From: Anaeromyxobacter diazotrophicus
GTDB taxonomy: Bacteria > Myxococcota > Myxococcia > Myxococcales > Anaeromyxobacteraceae
Direction: 5' to 3'
Assembly (NCBI RefSeq): GCF_013340205.1
Contig: NZ_BJTG01000008.1
Span: 1 to 64,000 of the forward strand
Length of the DNA stretch: 64,000 nt
The position numbers were made by a program, and so were the translations under genes. How positions within the stretch are numbered: the stretch's first letter is position 1; every line of letters starts with the position of its first letter. The notes under the pieces were generated by a model, which saw only the letters and a list, made by a program, of their open reading frames with translations, was not told the origin of the DNA and searched no databases. Below are positions 30,090 through 39,462 of the stretch, piece by piece.

Positions 30090-31262
30090 TCAAACGCCCG
30101 GGAGCGGCTCCCCCGCCTTCGCCACCACCGTCACCCGCGTCTCGGGCCCGAGCCTGAGCCCGTCGCCCCGCGGCTCCACCTCCGACAGCTCCACCACGTC
30201 CCCGCGCAGGAGCCCCTCGAACGCCCGGTTCGCGTCGGTGACGTGCTTCTCCTGCAGCGCCAGCCCGAGCCGGCCCTCCGGGCCGCACGCCATGTACCGG
30301 AGCCGCCCCTTCGACGGCAGCGGCTCCGAGACGACGCGGAAGACGCGCCCGGCGGGCGGCGCGCGCCAGGGCTCGCCGCGCGGAGCGAGCACGAGGTAGC
30401 TCATCTTCACCGCCTCGCGGCGCAGCCCGGCGGCGCGCGCCAGCTCCGCCACCATCGGCGGCGGCTCGATGGGCCGCTCGGCGTGGCACCAGTCGCTCTC
30501 GCGCAGGCGCGCCGGGCACGGCCCCCGGAACAGGCAGGGCGCGCGCACCGCGAAGCCGCGCGCGACGAGCAGGTCGCGCACCTCGAGCAGCGCTCGCGAG
30601 GTGTCGCGCAGCGCCGGCTCGATCACCACCAGCGACCCGCCCGGCCGGAGCAGCGCCGCCGCCTCCTCGAGCAGCGCCGCGCGCCGCTCGGCCGCGCCCT
30701 CGCCGGAGAAGAGCTCGTTGAGGACGTGGCCGAAGGTGACGGCGTCGAACGTCTTGCCACCCGCCGCCTGCGCCAGGGCGCCGGGCCGGGTCGGGTCCCA
30801 GGGGTGCGTGGTGAGCGGGAGGCGCAGCTCGGCCGCGAGCGCGCGGGCCGCGGCGAGCGCCCGCGGCGAGCGGTCGGCGGCGATCGCCGCGGCGGCGCCG
30901 GCGTGCAGCGCCGCCAGCGCCACCGGGGCGGGACCGCTCCCGAGGTCGAGCACCGCCCCCGGCGCGCGCGGCAGCTCGCTGAAGACACCGCGCGCCTGCA
31001 GGTAGGAGGTCGGCCAGTAGAAGAGCAGGTACGCGCCGAGCAGCCGCGGGTCGTCGAGGTAGCGGGCGCCCGCCAGCGCCCGGTCGCGGGTGAGGCCGGT
31101 CGAGAGCCGCTCCACGCCGCGCGCGACCTCGGTCAGCTCCTCGGGGGCGAGGCGGTCCGGCGGCGGCCGCGGCCCGCGCCGCGGCGGGCCGCCCCGGAGC
31201 GCGCGCCAGGCGGCGAGCAGCCGCGGCGCGAGCCGGGCGAGGTCGTCGGTGGCGGTCTGCAC
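30090..31262 (-). CDS. Rsm22/METTL17-family ribosomal small-subunit methyltransferase-like protein
   Basis: A 390-residue protein. The SAM-binding motif is VLDLGSGPAPVALAAL (about 102-117), followed by a Rossmann methyltransferase core with LLRPGGSLVVIEP. The C-terminal half has APCLFRGPCP and DWCHAERP plus a further cysteine in MACGPEG, the four-cysteine set that binds an Fe-S cluster in the Rsm22/METTL17 family. Mitochondrial members help small-subunit assembly; bacterial ones are little studied. ATG at 31262. It lies 9 bp upstream of nothing on its strand but follows the FIST kinase stop closely, without a clear shared operon. Confidence 0.82.
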   Translation of the reverse strand: MQTATDDLARLAPRLLAAWRALRGGPPRRGPRPPPDRLAPEELTEVARGVERLSTGLTRDRALAGARYLDDPRLLGAYLLFYWPTSYLQARGVFSELPRAPGAVLDLGSGPAPVALAALHAGAAAAIAADRSPRALAAARALAAELRLPLTTHPWDPTRPGALAQAAGGKTFDAVTFGHVLNELFSGEGAAERRAALLEEAAALLRPGGSLVVIEPALRDTSRALLEVRDLLVARGFAVRAPCLFRGPCPARLRESDWCHAERPIEPPPMVAELARAAGLRREAVKMSYLVLAPRGEPWRAPPAGRVFRVVSEPLPSKGRLRYMACGPEGRLGLALQEKHVTDANRAFEGLLRGDVVELSEVEPRGDGLRLGPETRVTVVAKAGEPLPGV

Positions 31263-31271
31263 CGCAGGGTT

Positions 31272-34118
31272 CTAGCAGCGCGCGGCCGCGGCCGCGAGCG
31301 GGACGTCGAGCGTCTCGCGCACCGCGCGGGCGAGTTCGTCGCCGGTGAACGGCTTCTGCAGGAAGGCCTGGCCCTCCGGCAGCGCGCCGCTGCGCAGCGC
31401 CTCGTTCTCGGTGTAGCCGGAGACGTAGAGCACCCGCAGCGCGGGCTGGATGGCGAGCAGCTCGGCCGCCAGCTCCGGGCCGCCCATGCCCGGCATCACC
31501 ACGTCGGTGAGGAGGAGGTCGGGCGCCTGCGCCCGCGCCCCGACGAGCGCCTCCGCCGGCTGCCGCGCCTCCACCACCCGGTAGCCGGCTCCCTCCAGGA
31601 TGCGCCGCATGAGCGTGCGGACGGCGAGGTCGTCCTCCACCAGCAGGACCGTCTCGTGCCCGCGCGGCCGGCGCTCGCCGGAGCTCGCCGCCCCCTCGTC
31701 GTCCGCCGCGCGGTCCTCGTCCTCGGGCAGGCGCGGCAGGTAGATCTCGAAGGTGGTGCCGGCGTCCGGCGCGCTGCGCACCGCCACCGCACCGCCGCTC
31801 TGCTGCACCACCCCGTACACGGTGGCGAGGCCGAGGCCGGTGCCCTTGCCCCGCTCCTTGGTGGTGAAGAAGGGCTCGAAGAGGTGCTCCAGCACCTCGG
31901 CCGACATCCCGCGGCCGGTGTCGCGGACGGTCAGGAGCACGTGCGGCCCGGGCGTGGGCGGGCGCTGCGCGTCGCCGGGCGCGCCGTCCACCAGGGCGGT
32001 GGAGAGGGTGAGCCGCCCGCCCCCGGGCATGGCGTCGCGGGCGTTCACCACCAGGTTGAGGATCACCTGCTCGAGCTGGCCCGGGTCGGCGCGCACCGCC
32101 GCGCGGCCGGGCGCGAGCGCGCTCGTGACCGCGATGTGCTCCCCGATCAGCCGCCGCACCATCTTCTCGAGGTCGCGCACCACCTCGTTCACGTCGAGCT
32201 CGCGCGGGCGCAGCGCCTGCTGCCGGCTGAAGGCGAGCAGCTGCCGGGTGAGCGCGGCGGCGCGGTCGCCCGCGTCGAGCACCTCCTGCGCCAGCTCGCG
32301 CGCCTCGGCCCCGCCGGCGCTCCGGTACAGGTCGCGGGCCGAGCCGAGGATCACCGTGAGGATGTTGTTGAAGTCGTGCGCGATGCCGCCGGCGAGGCGC
32401 CCGATGGCCTCCATCTTCTGCGCCTGCCGCACCTGCTCCTCCAGGCGGCGGCGCTCGCTCACGTCGGTGGCCACCAGCATGGCGGCGGTGCTCCCGCCGC
32501 CCTTGCTCCGGAACGGCGCCGCGTGGAGGAGGACGAGCAGCTTCCCCACCACCGCCTCCAGCTCGACCGTCTCGCCCGCCAGCGCGCGGCGGAGCGCCGC
32601 CTCGATGGGCCCGCCCGCGTGCTCCGGGGACGCGTCGAGCCGCCGGCCCACCACCCCGCCCGCCGGCGCGATCCGCTCGACCAGCGTGCCCTCCGCGAGC
32701 GTGCAGCGCAGCTCGGCGTCGACGAGGAAGACGGCCGAGTTGGGCGTCCCGCGCACCAGCATGCGGTAGCGCTCCTCGCTCTCCGCCAGCTCGCTCGTCC
32801 GCCGCCGCACCAGGCGCTCCAGCTCGTCGTTGGCGGCGTGGCGCAGCTCCTCCAGCTCGCGCCGCCAGGTCACGTCGCGCGCCACGCCGGCGGTGCCGGT
32901 CACCCGCCCCTGCTCGTCGCGCACCGGGGCCTGCAGCGCCTCGAGCCACACCGGCCGCCCAGCCGCGTCCGCGACGCGGAGCTCCTCGCGCGTGGACGCT
33001 CCCTCGCTCCGCGCGCCGCCGCCGCCCGCCGCGGCCAGCGCCGGCGGCAGGACCTCGACCCCGCGCTGGCCCAGGAGCTCCTCGCGCGGCCTGCCCACGA
33101 AGGCGGCGAAGGGCTGGTTCACGGCCGCCAGGCGCCCCTCGACGTCCTTCATCCAGGCGAGGTCCGGGATGCTGTCGAGCAGCGCGCGGACCTGCGCCTC
33201 GCCGCGCCGGGCGCGCTCGAGCAGCAGCGCGTTCTGCTCCGCCACCTGCGCCTCGCGCGAGAGGTCGCGGCCGAGCACCAGCGTCGTGACGCCCGGCGCG
33301 CCGGCGGGCGCGCGGAAGCCGACCAGCGGGACGCCGCCCAGCGCCGCCGCCATGGTCGCCACCTCGTCGGGCGCGGCCCGGGGGCGCGGCGCGCCCCGGA
33401 CGGCGGTCAGCGCGAGCACCGGATCGGTGACCCGCCCGCGCAGCACCGCGTCGTGCAGCGCCTGCCCGTCGGCCGCCGCGGCGAAGCCGACCTCCAGCGT
33501 GGTCTCCACCAGCGCGAAGGCCACCCCGTCGTCGAGCACGCGGTCGCCGGCGAGCACCACGCCCGGCGCCGCGGGCGCGCTCGCGGAGGCGAAGGCGAAC
33601 ACCGGGAGCCGCCCGCCGGAGCGGCGGGTGAGCTGCTCGGCCAGCCGGCCCGCGCCGCCGCTGCCCTCGCCCGACGCGAGGAGGAAGGCGAAGACGGCGC
33701 GCCCGGCGCGGGTCGCCTCGAGCCACGGCCCCGGGCCGCCCAGGTACGGGGCGCCGCCGGCCGCGCCGAGCGCCTCGTCGAGCGCCGGCTCCAGCGCGCG
33801 CCCGCCGCGCGGCACGACCCCGAGGCGCACCGTCAGGGCGTCGGTGGCGAGGGCCGCCACCGCCACCGCGCCGACCAGGTCTGCGCCGTCGATCTCGCGC
33901 TCGGTGGAGAGGCCGACGAGCGGCGCCTCGCCGGTGACCTCGCGCACCCCGGCCAGCGCCGCGGCCGGATCGCCGTACGCGGAGGCGAAGACCAGGACGA
34001 GCGAGGGCGGCTGCTCCAGCCCGGCCAGCGCGGCGCGCGCCGCCTCGGCGCCCGCGGCGCGAGCGTGTCCGCCGAGCGCGTGCCCGTGACCGACCTCGAC
34101 CCTCGAAGGCAAGCGCAC
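31272..34118 (-). CDS. FIST-domain hybrid histidine kinase with C-terminal receiver
   Basis: A roughly 948-residue cytoplasmic sensor. An N-terminal FIST domain (about 1-300, [14 protein letters not shown]...) is thought to bind small ligands such as amino acids. Two PAS regions follow ([17 protein letters not shown] and [18 protein letters not shown]), separated by a coiled coil. The HisKA box is [17 protein letters not shown]. The ATPase has [25 protein letters not shown] and [12 protein letters not shown] receiver domain ends the protein ([26 protein letters not shown]). I chose GTG 34118, with GAGAGG upstream; an ATG at 34202 adds 28 unlikely residues. No separate output regulator is adjacent. 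Confidence 0.9.
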   Translation of the reverse strand: MRLPSRVEVGHGHALGGHARAAGAEAARAALAGLEQPPSLVLVFASAYGDPAAALAGVREVTGEAPLVGLSTEREIDGADLVGAVAVAALATDALTVRLGVVPRGGRALEPALDEALGAAGGAPYLGGPGPWLEATRAGRAVFAFLLASGEGSGGAGRLAEQLTRRSGGRLPVFAFASASAPAAPGVVLAGDRVLDDGVAFALVETTLEVGFAAAADGQALHDAVLRGRVTDPVLALTAVRGAPRPRAAPDEVATMAAALGGVPLVGFRAPAGAPGVTTLVLGRDLSREAQVAEQNALLLERARRGEAQVRALLDSIPDLAWMKDVEGRLAAVNQPFAAFVGRPREELLGQRGVEVLPPALAAAGGGGARSEGASTREELRVADAAGRPVWLEALQAPVRDEQGRVTGTAGVARDVTWRRELEELRHAANDELERLVRRRTSELAESEERYRMLVRGTPNSAVFLVDAELRCTLAEGTLVERIAPAGGVVGRRLDASPEHAGGPIEAALRRALAGETVELEAVVGKLLVLLHAAPFRSKGGGSTAAMLVATDVSERRRLEEQVRQAQKMEAIGRLAGGIAHDFNNILTVILGSARDLYRSAGGAEARELAQEVLDAGDRAAALTRQLLAFSRQQALRPRELDVNEVVRDLEKMVRRLIGEHIAVTSALAPGRAAVRADPGQLEQVILNLVVNARDAMPGGGRLTLSTALVDGAPGDAQRPPTPGPHVLLTVRDTGRGMSAEVLEHLFEPFFTTKERGKGTGLGLATVYGVVQQSGGAVAVRSAPDAGTTFEIYLPRLPEDEDRAADDEGAASSGERRPRGHETVLLVEDDLAVRTLMRRILEGAGYRVVEARQPAEALVGARAQAPDLLLTDVVMPGMGGPELAAELLAIQPALRVLYVSGYTENEALRSGALPEGQAFLQKPFTGDELARAVRETLDVPLAAAAARC

Positions 34119-34251
34119 GCGAGAGACCTCTCGCCGGCGAGGTCGCAACGGGGGTGCCAGCCCGCGGATCCCGATCCGGCGGGATTCCGCCTTCGCGCAC
34201 ATGGGGCCGACCGGACCCCGGGTCGCCGGGAGGGGTCAGGCGGCGCCGCCC

Positions 34252-35163
34252 TCAGTCCGGCAGCGGCAGCTCCAGCACGAGCCCGTCGTGCGCGACGTCG
34301 ACGGCGGGCCACTCCTCGCGCGCCTGGCGCACGAGCGGCGAGGGATCCTGGTCGTAGCGGGTGGAGAGGTGCGTGAGCACGAGCCGGCCGGCGCGCGCGT
34401 CGCGCGCCACCCGCGCCGCCTCGCGCGCGGTCGAGTGCCACGTCTCCTCGGCCCGGCCCTGCTCCTCGTCGCCGAAGGTGGCGTCATGCACGAGCAGGTC
34501 GGCGCCGCGGGCCGCCTCGGCGGTGGCGGCGGCGGGCCGGGTGTCGCCGGTGATGACGAGCGCTCGCCCGCGGCGGGGCGCGTCCAGGACCTCCTCCGGG
34601 CGGACGGTGCGGCCGCCGGCGGCGACCGCCTCGCCCCGCTGCAGCCGCCCGAAGAGCGGGCCGGGCGGCACGCCCAGCGCGAGCGCGCGGTCGGGGTGGA
34701 ACCGGCCCGGGCGCGCGTCCTCGCGCAGCGCGTAGCCGAGCGACGGGGTGCGGTGCTGGGTGGCGAAGGCGTGGATCTCGGCCCCCGGCCGGCGCACCAC
34801 CGCGCCGGCGGCGATCTCGTGGATCTCGATGGGGAAGGCGAGGACGTCGGTCCCGGTGAAGAGCATCACCTGGAGGAGCCGCTCCGCCGGCCGCGGGCCG
34901 TAGAGGTGGAGGGGCGCGGTGCGGCCGAGCATGGAGAGCGTGCGCAGGAAGCCGATGGCGCCGAGGTAGTGGTCGGCGTGGAAGTGGGTGAAGAAGATGG
35001 CGGCCACGTCGAACCCGGTGGCGTACCGGATCATCTGCCGCTGGGTGCCCTCGCCGCAGTCGAAGAGCAGGAGCTCGCCGGCGTGGCGCACGGCGGTGGC
35101 CGACAGGCCGCGGCTGGCGGTGGGCTGGGCGGCGGAGGTGCCGAGGAAGGTGACCCGGAGCAT
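34252..35163 (-). CDS. rnz: Ribonuclease Z (tRNA 3' processing endonuclease)
   Basis: A 303-residue metallo-beta-lactamase-fold enzyme that trims tRNA 3' ends. The N-terminal pattern VTFLGTSAAQPTASRG and the di-zinc motif FTHFHADHYLG (about residues 58-68) are diagnostic. Further ligands are in FDCGEGTQRQ, ITGDTRP and the C-terminal HLSTRYD. An insertion-type exosite region is near residue 150-190. Length fits the bacterial form. Its start is 6 bp from the stop of an ABC permease gene on the same strand, so all may be one transcript. Confidence 0.93.
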   Translation of the reverse strand: MLRVTFLGTSAAQPTASRGLSATAVRHAGELLLFDCGEGTQRQMIRYATGFDVAAIFFTHFHADHYLGAIGFLRTLSMLGRTAPLHLYGPRPAERLLQVMLFTGTDVLAFPIEIHEIAAGAVVRRPGAEIHAFATQHRTPSLGYALREDARPGRFHPDRALALGVPPGPLFGRLQRGEAVAAGGRTVRPEEVLDAPRRGRALVITGDTRPAAATAEAARGADLLVHDATFGDEEQGRAEETWHSTAREAARVARDARAGRLVLTHLSTRYDQDPSPLVRQAREEWPAVDVAHDGLVLELPLPD

Positions 35164-35169
35164 GCGGCG

Positions 35170-35958
35170 CTAGGACGAGGCGGAGGTGTAGTGGCCGATG
35201 GACCGGAGCCACACGAGGCGCGCGAAGGCGCCGAAGAGCACGGCGCCGCAGACGGCCGCGAGCGCGGTGCCGAGGTCGAGCCGGCCGAGCAGCGCCAGCG
35301 CCGGGTAGGTGGTCATGAGCGCGAGCGGCACGAGGAAGGTGAAGACCAGGCGCCAGACGCCGCGGAAGACGGTGATGGGCCAGCGGGCGGCGTCGAAGAC
35401 CGAGGCGAAGAGGAAGGAGAGGTTGTCCACCTTCACCACGAAGAAGGCGGCCGAGACCACCAGGATCCAGAGCGAGTAGAGGGTGGCGGCGGCGCAGGCG
35501 AGCAGGAGCGCGGCGGCGAGCACGTGCCCGGGCTCCGGCCAGCGGCCCATGCGGTGGAACGCGACCGCGAACAGGGCGGCCCCGGCGGCGAGGTCGACCA
35601 CCCGCCACGGCTCGAACTTCGCCGTGGAGACCAGGAACTGCGCATCGGCCGGCTTGAGCAGGATGAAGTCGAGCGTGCCCTTCCGGATGTGCTCGACCAC
35701 GCTGGTGAGCGACGGGTTCACCGCGCCCTCCAGCACCCCCTTCATCACCGTGAACCAGCCCATGACCACCAGCGCCTGCTCGAAGCTCCAGCCCGCCACC
35801 GCCGGGCGGTGCCCGTAGACGACCAGGAGCGGGACGAGGGACCAGCCGGACCAGAAGAGCGCCAGCGCGCCCTGCCCCACGAACTCGACGCGGTACTGGA
35901 GCGACAGCGCGGTTGAGGCGCGGAGCTGGACCGCGAGCAGGTGGAGGTAGCGGCGCAC
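35170..35958 (-). CDS. ABC-2 type exporter permease (ABC2_membrane_6 type), second subunit
   Basis: A 262-residue protein with six hydrophobic segments. The pattern RRYLHLLAVQLRASTALSLQYRVEFVGQ at the start, split here by no signal peptide, and FILLKPADAQFLVST in the middle resemble the DUF990/ABC2_membrane_6 permeases. It starts at GTG 35958, 7 bp after the stop of the other permease. It forms a pair with that gene and likely works with the COG4586-like ATPase at 28703-29704. Substrate unknown. Confidence 0.82.
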   Translation of the reverse strand: MRRYLHLLAVQLRASTALSLQYRVEFVGQGALALFWSGWSLVPLLVVYGHRPAVAGWSFEQALVVMGWFTVMKGVLEGAVNPSLTSVVEHIRKGTLDFILLKPADAQFLVSTAKFEPWRVVDLAAGAALFAVAFHRMGRWPEPGHVLAAALLLACAAATLYSLWILVVSAAFFVVKVDNLSFLFASVFDAARWPITVFRGVWRLVFTFLVPLALMTTYPALALLGRLDLGTALAAVCGAVLFGAFARLVWLRSIGHYTSASS

Positions 35959-35964
35959 CGGGGC

Positions 35965-36762
35965 CTAGCCTCCGAAGGCGGCGAAGCGGCGCAGCCCGAG
36001 GCGCCAGGCCCCGAGCGCAGCGAGGAGGAGGAGCCCCACGAACCCCCACTGCACGGCGAGCTCGCCGAGCGCCCGGGCGCGGCCCTGCATCCCGATGAGC
36101 AGCTCCACCGGGAACGCCAGCATGTAGCGGAACGGGAGGAACCGGGCCAGCGCGGTGACCCAGGGCGGGAAGAGCTCGAGCGGCACGAGGTAGCCGGAGA
36201 AGACGCCGAACAGGCCCATCCACAGCTCGAACACCGAGCCGGCGGAGTCGACGTAGAAGGCGAGCGCGCCCACGACCGCCATGGCGAGGAAGGTGATGAG
36301 CCAGGCGCCCACCACCGTGAGCGGGAAGATGGCGAGCAGGAGCGGGTCGTGGGTCACGCGCGTGCCGCCCACCGTGAAGAGGAGGACGAGCGCGATGGGG
36401 AGCGAGAGCGCGAGCCGGAGCGGCATGGCGGCGACGTTCTCGCAGGCGTAGGCGACGAGCGGGTGGAGCGGGCGGAGCAGGCGGAAGGCGAGCGTGCCCT
36501 GCCGGATCTCGAAGTTGAGCTCCCAGATGACCCAGGCGCCGGTCATGAGGCGCACCACCAGCGCCGCGAGGAAGTAGGCGACGAAGTCCTTCTGCCCGAA
36601 CCGGCCCACCGGCGCGTCGCGCGCCACCGCCGTCCAGAGCGCCAGCATGACGAGCGGCATGTTGGTGGAGAGCAGCCACACCACGAACTCGGCGCGGTAG
36701 GCCACCGCCTCGGCGAGGCCGACGCGGAGCAGGGTCGGCAGGGCGCGGGCGGTGCGGAGCAC
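35965..36762 (-). CDS. ABC-2 type exporter permease (ABC2_membrane_6 type), first subunit
   Basis: A 265-residue permease with six membrane segments. The start LRTARALPTLLRVGLAEAV and the block WELNFEIRQGTLAFRLLRPLHP correspond to a conserved coupling region of ABC2_membrane_6 exporters, equivalent to FILLKP in its sister. I chose GTG 36762, where the family-like N-terminus begins; GTG 36798 would add a 12-residue proline-rich tail. It is followed within 7 bp by the second permease. No ATPase is adjacent; the matching one is about 6 kb away on the opposite strand. Confidence 0.82.
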   Translation of the reverse strand: MLRTARALPTLLRVGLAEAVAYRAEFVVWLLSTNMPLVMLALWTAVARDAPVGRFGQKDFVAYFLAALVVRLMTGAWVIWELNFEIRQGTLAFRLLRPLHPLVAYACENVAAMPLRLALSLPIALVLLFTVGGTRVTHDPLLLAIFPLTVVGAWLITFLAMAVVGALAFYVDSAGSVFELWMGLFGVFSGYLVPLELFPPWVTALARFLPFRYMLAFPVELLIGMQGRARALGELAVQWGFVGLLLLAALGAWRLGLRRFAAFGG

Positions 36763-36816
36763 GCCCGGAGGGTAACGCGCCGGCGGCGGCGGGACCACGC
36801 CGAAGCGACGGCCCGC

Positions 36817-37317
36817 TCAGCGGCGGCGCTCGGCCTGCAGCGAGGAGACGCGGAGCGCCTCCTCCGCGGTGCGGCACACCCGCGGCCCGTCGCGGTGCGC
36901 GGCGACCCGGACCGGCGGGTAGGCCCGCATCCGCTCGAGGAGCGCCTCCGCCTCGCCGGCGAGGAGGGCGTCGCAGGTGGCGTAGAGCCCCCCCTCGCCC
37001 TCCTCGAGCTCGTTGTGGGGGTCGAGCAGGGTGCGCAGCTCGCGCGCGATCCCGGGGGTCGGCGTCGGGACGAGGAGCGCCGCGATCGCGCCGTGGTCCA
37101 CCCGCAGCCGGCGCGCGTACGGGAGCTCCTCGCCGCCCCGCGCCGCCCGCAGCGCCGGGAAGAGCACCTTCTCCTCCACCGCGATGTGGCGGAGGAGCCC
37201 CTCCCGGAAGGCGGCGAACGCCGCGCGGTCGAGGTCCGGCCCCGCGACCGCCTGGGCGAGGAGCGCGTCGAGCCGCGCGTGGACCTCGCCCAGGAGCTGC
37301 GCGATGGGACCCGGCAT
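36817..37317 (-). CDS. Hemerythrin-like cation-binding protein
   Basis: A 166-residue helical protein with likely diiron ligands in LGEVHARLDALL, LLRHIAVEEKVLFPAL (HxxxE), VDHGAIAALL and DPHNELEEGEGGLY (HxxxE). This is the HHE hemerythrin order. GGAGG lies 5 nt before the ATG at 37317, fixing the start over longer frames. It is the second hemerythrin of the window and sits in a minus-strand run with the DUF6448 and TetR genes upstream. Confidence 0.8.
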   Translation of the reverse strand: MPGPIAQLLGEVHARLDALLAQAVAGPDLDRAAFAAFREGLLRHIAVEEKVLFPALRAARGGEELPYARRLRVDHGAIAALLVPTPTPGIARELRTLLDPHNELEEGEGGLYATCDALLAGEAEALLERMRAYPPVRVAAHRDGPRVCRTAEEALRVSSLQAERRR

Positions 37318-37336
37318 CGTTCCTCCAGCGGCCGCG

Positions 37337-37954
37337 CTACGGGTGGTGGTGCCCCCCGGTCTCCGCCACCTCGCCCTCGCCACCCTCGCCGTGCTCCGCC
37401 CCGGCAGCGGTGGCCGCCGCGTGCACCCCCTCGACATAGTGGACGAAGGGGACGTACGCCGCGACCCAGGCGCGCCCGGCGGCGACGTCCTCGCCCGGCG
37501 CCTTCTGGCTGCGGACCCGCGCGAAGCGGTGCTGCAGCCCCTCGTGCAGCTCGCCGGCGAGGAGCTTCTCGACGGGCGCGAGGTCGCCGGTGCGGAGCGC
37601 CTGGTCGGCGGCCGGGATCGCCGGCCCGAGGTCGCGACCGGCCGGGTGCAGCCCGGTGAATGGCGCGCCCTCCCCGGCGCGGTGGACGCGGACCACGGTC
37701 TCGAAGAACCAGGTGTCGGCCACCTCGCGGGCGGCGGGGCCGGCCTTGCGCGCGGCCTGCGCCTTCTGGAAGGCGGCGCGGAGCTCCGCCTCGTCCTGGG
37801 CGCGGACCCAGGCCAGGACCGGGGCGAGCTTGCCGGTCTCGAGGGCGGTGCGGGCGGTGATCACCACCGGTCCGTCGAGGGTGTCGCAGTGGGCGCGGGC
37901 GAGGGCGGGGGTGGCGAGGACGGCGGCGAGGGCGAAGGCCAGGCGACGGGTCAT
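37337..37954 (-). CDS. Exported DUF6448-family protein
   Basis: A 205-residue secreted protein. A signal peptide (MTRRLAFALAAVLATPALARA) is followed at the mature N-terminus by HCDTLDGPVV, the hallmark of DUF6448. The body is helical (VLAWVRAQDEAELRAAFQKA; FFETVVRVHRAGEGAPFTGL), and the C-terminus ends with acidic residues and GGHHHP, a possible metal-binding tail. AAGGAG lies 5 nt before the ATG at 37954. Function of the family is unknown. It is followed by a hemerythrin gene after 19 bp and preceded by a TetR regulator 28 bp away, so the three probably form one autoregulated transcript. Confidence 0.8.
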   Translation of the reverse strand: MTRRLAFALAAVLATPALARAHCDTLDGPVVITARTALETGKLAPVLAWVRAQDEAELRAAFQKAQAARKAGPAAREVADTWFFETVVRVHRAGEGAPFTGLHPAGRDLGPAIPAADQALRTGDLAPVEKLLAGELHEGLQHRFARVRSQKAPGEDVAAGRAWVAAYVPFVHYVEGVHAAATAAGAEHGEGGEGEVAETGGHHHP

Positions 37955-37982
37955 GTCGGCTCCTTGTTCGAGGTTCACGGGT

Positions 37983-38597
37983 TCACGACTTCACGGGTTC
38001 GACGGAAGCGGGGCCGCGCAGCAGGCGGTCCAGGGCGCGCCAGGTGCGCTCGGCGAGCGCGGCGGAGCGGCCGGCCCGGGCGCCGAGCTGCCCCCCCTGC
38101 GTCAGCGCCAGGATGGCGCCGAGGACGAGCACCGCCGCCTCCTCCTGCTCGAGGCCTGCGGCCAGCAGGCCCGCGCGCGACGCCTCCTCCAGGCAGGCGC
38201 GCACGAAGCGCACCGAGCGGCGGCGCAGCTCCGCCACCCGCGCCACGCCTTCGGGCGGCGCGGCCTGCGCCAGCGCGTCGGAGGCGACGAGGCGCGCGAC
38301 GCCGGGGTTCTCCTCGATGACGGCGACCCGCTGGCGGAAGAAGCGCCCGAGCCGCTCGAGCGGGTCCCGGCCGGCGGGCGGGAACCCGGCGAAGAGGATC
38401 TCCTCCACCCGGTCGACGACGGCGAGGACGATCTCCTCCTTCGTCTCGAAGTGCCTGAAGAGGGCGGCGTCCGACACGCCCACCTCGTGGGCGATGGCGC
38501 GCGCGGTGAAGCGCCCGAGCCCCTGCTCGGCGATGACGCGCAGCGCGGCGTCGGCGATCTCGCGGCGGCGTGCGTCGGCGGTCTTGCGCTCCGGCAT
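37983..38597 (-). CDS. TetR-family transcriptional regulator
   Basis: A 204-residue regulator. The N-terminal helix-turn-helix is clear: ADAALRVIAEQGLGRFTARAIAHEVGVSDAALFRHFETKEEIV (helices about 12-55; only family-type pattern cited). The C-terminal ligand-binding domain is less conserved. GGGAGG lies before the ATG at 38597. Its promoter region contains a palindrome overlapping the -10 and spacer, so autorepression is likely. It heads the run TetR-DUF6448-hemerythrin and diverges from an SDR gene, which the same operator may also control. Confidence 0.9.
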   Translation of the reverse strand: MPERKTADARRREIADAALRVIAEQGLGRFTARAIAHEVGVSDAALFRHFETKEEIVLAVVDRVEEILFAGFPPAGRDPLERLGRFFRQRVAVIEENPGVARLVASDALAQAAPPEGVARVAELRRRSVRFVRACLEEASRAGLLAAGLEQEEAAVLVLGAILALTQGGQLGARAGRSAALAERTWRALDRLLRGPASVEPVKS

Positions 38598-38628
38598 CGA
38601 ACCCCTCCCGTCGTGCGGCGACGGCGGG

Positions 38629-38656
38629 AGTATAGTTAGTGAATACTCACTAGCAA
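38629..38656 (-). promoter_or_regulatory. tetR promoter with TetR-type operator
   Basis: On the minus strand TTGCTA (38656-38651), 16 bp, TATACT (38634-38629) is a good promoter 32 bp before the tetR ATG. The palindrome TAGTGA-ATAC-TCACTA at 38637-38652 fills the spacer and touches the -35, as in autorepressed TetR genes. Confidence 0.7.
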
Positions 38657-38733
38657 CCGGGATCCCCACCTGGGCCGGCGCGCTCCCGCGCTTTCGACGT
38701 TCGGCCGCGCGGCCGCTCGGCTAACCCTCGAGG

Positions 38734-39462
38734 ATGGAACTCCGGGATCGGGTCGCGCTGGTGACCGGTGGCGACCGGGGGATCGGCCGCGCCATCGCGC
38801 TCGCGCTCGCGGACCGGGGGGTGCACGTCGCGCTGAGCTTCCGGTCGCGCGCGTCCGAGGCCGCGGCGGCGGTGGAGGAGCTCCGGGCCCGCGGCCGGCG
38901 CGCGGCGGCGGTCCGCGCCGACCTGGCGCTCGAGGGCGAGGTGGAGCGCATGGTGGCGGCGGCGGTGGAGGCGGTGGGGCCGATCGACCTCCTCGTCTCG
39001 AACGCCGGCGTCGGCGCGGCCGCGGGCCTGGACGCGCTGGACGCCGCGCTGTTCGACCGGACCCTCGCCGTCAACCTGCGGGCGGCCTTCCTCGCCACCC
39101 GGGCGGTGCTCCCCGGCATGCGCAGCCGCCGCTTCGGGCGCCTGCTCTACGTCTCGTCCACGGCAGCCCAGGTCGGCGGCATCATCGGGCCGCACTACGC
39201 CGCGTCGAAGGCCGGGCTCGTCGGCCTGGCGCACGCCTACGCCTCCCTGCTCGCGCCGGAAGGCATCACCGCGAACGTCCTCGCCCCGGCGCTCGTCGAG
39301 ACCGAGATGATCGCCTCGAACCCGCTCGCCCGGCCCGACCACATCCCGGTCCAGCGCTTCGGGCGCCCGGAGGAGGTGGCCGACCTCGCGGTGGCGGTGC
39401 TCGCCAACGGGTACGTGACCGGCCAGACGTTCCAGGTGAACGGCGGGGTCTACTTCACGTGA
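38734..39462 (+). CDS. SDR-family NAD(P)-dependent oxidoreductase (FabG-like)
   Basis: A 242-residue classical short-chain dehydrogenase. Cofactor motif TGGDRGIGRA (residues 11-20), NAG in LVSNAGVG, catalytic Ser in YVSSTAA and the YAASK pair (Tyr-x-x-x-Lys, about 152-156). Arg pair after the first strand (SFRSRAS) suggests NADPH. It ends with NGYVTGQTFQVNGGVYFT, typical of FabG-like 3-oxoacyl reductases, though the substrate is open. GAGG touches the ATG. The VOC gene overlaps its stop (GTGA), so they are coupled. It diverges from tetR. Confidence 0.88.
   Translation: MELRDRVALVTGGDRGIGRAIALALADRGVHVALSFRSRASEAAAAVEELRARGRRAAAVRADLALEGEVERMVAAAVEAVGPIDLLVSNAGVGAAAGLDALDAALFDRTLAVNLRAAFLATRAVLPGMRSRRFGRLLYVSSTAAQVGGIIGPHYAASKAGLVGLAHAYASLLAPEGITANVLAPALVETEMIASNPLARPDHIPVQRFGRPEEVADLAVAVLANGYVTGQTFQVNGGVYFT

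Noticed and set aside
37338-37954. Copper or nickel chaperone based on the His-rich end of the DUF6448 protein
   Set aside because: A three-His tail alone does not establish metal binding; recorded only as a possibility.
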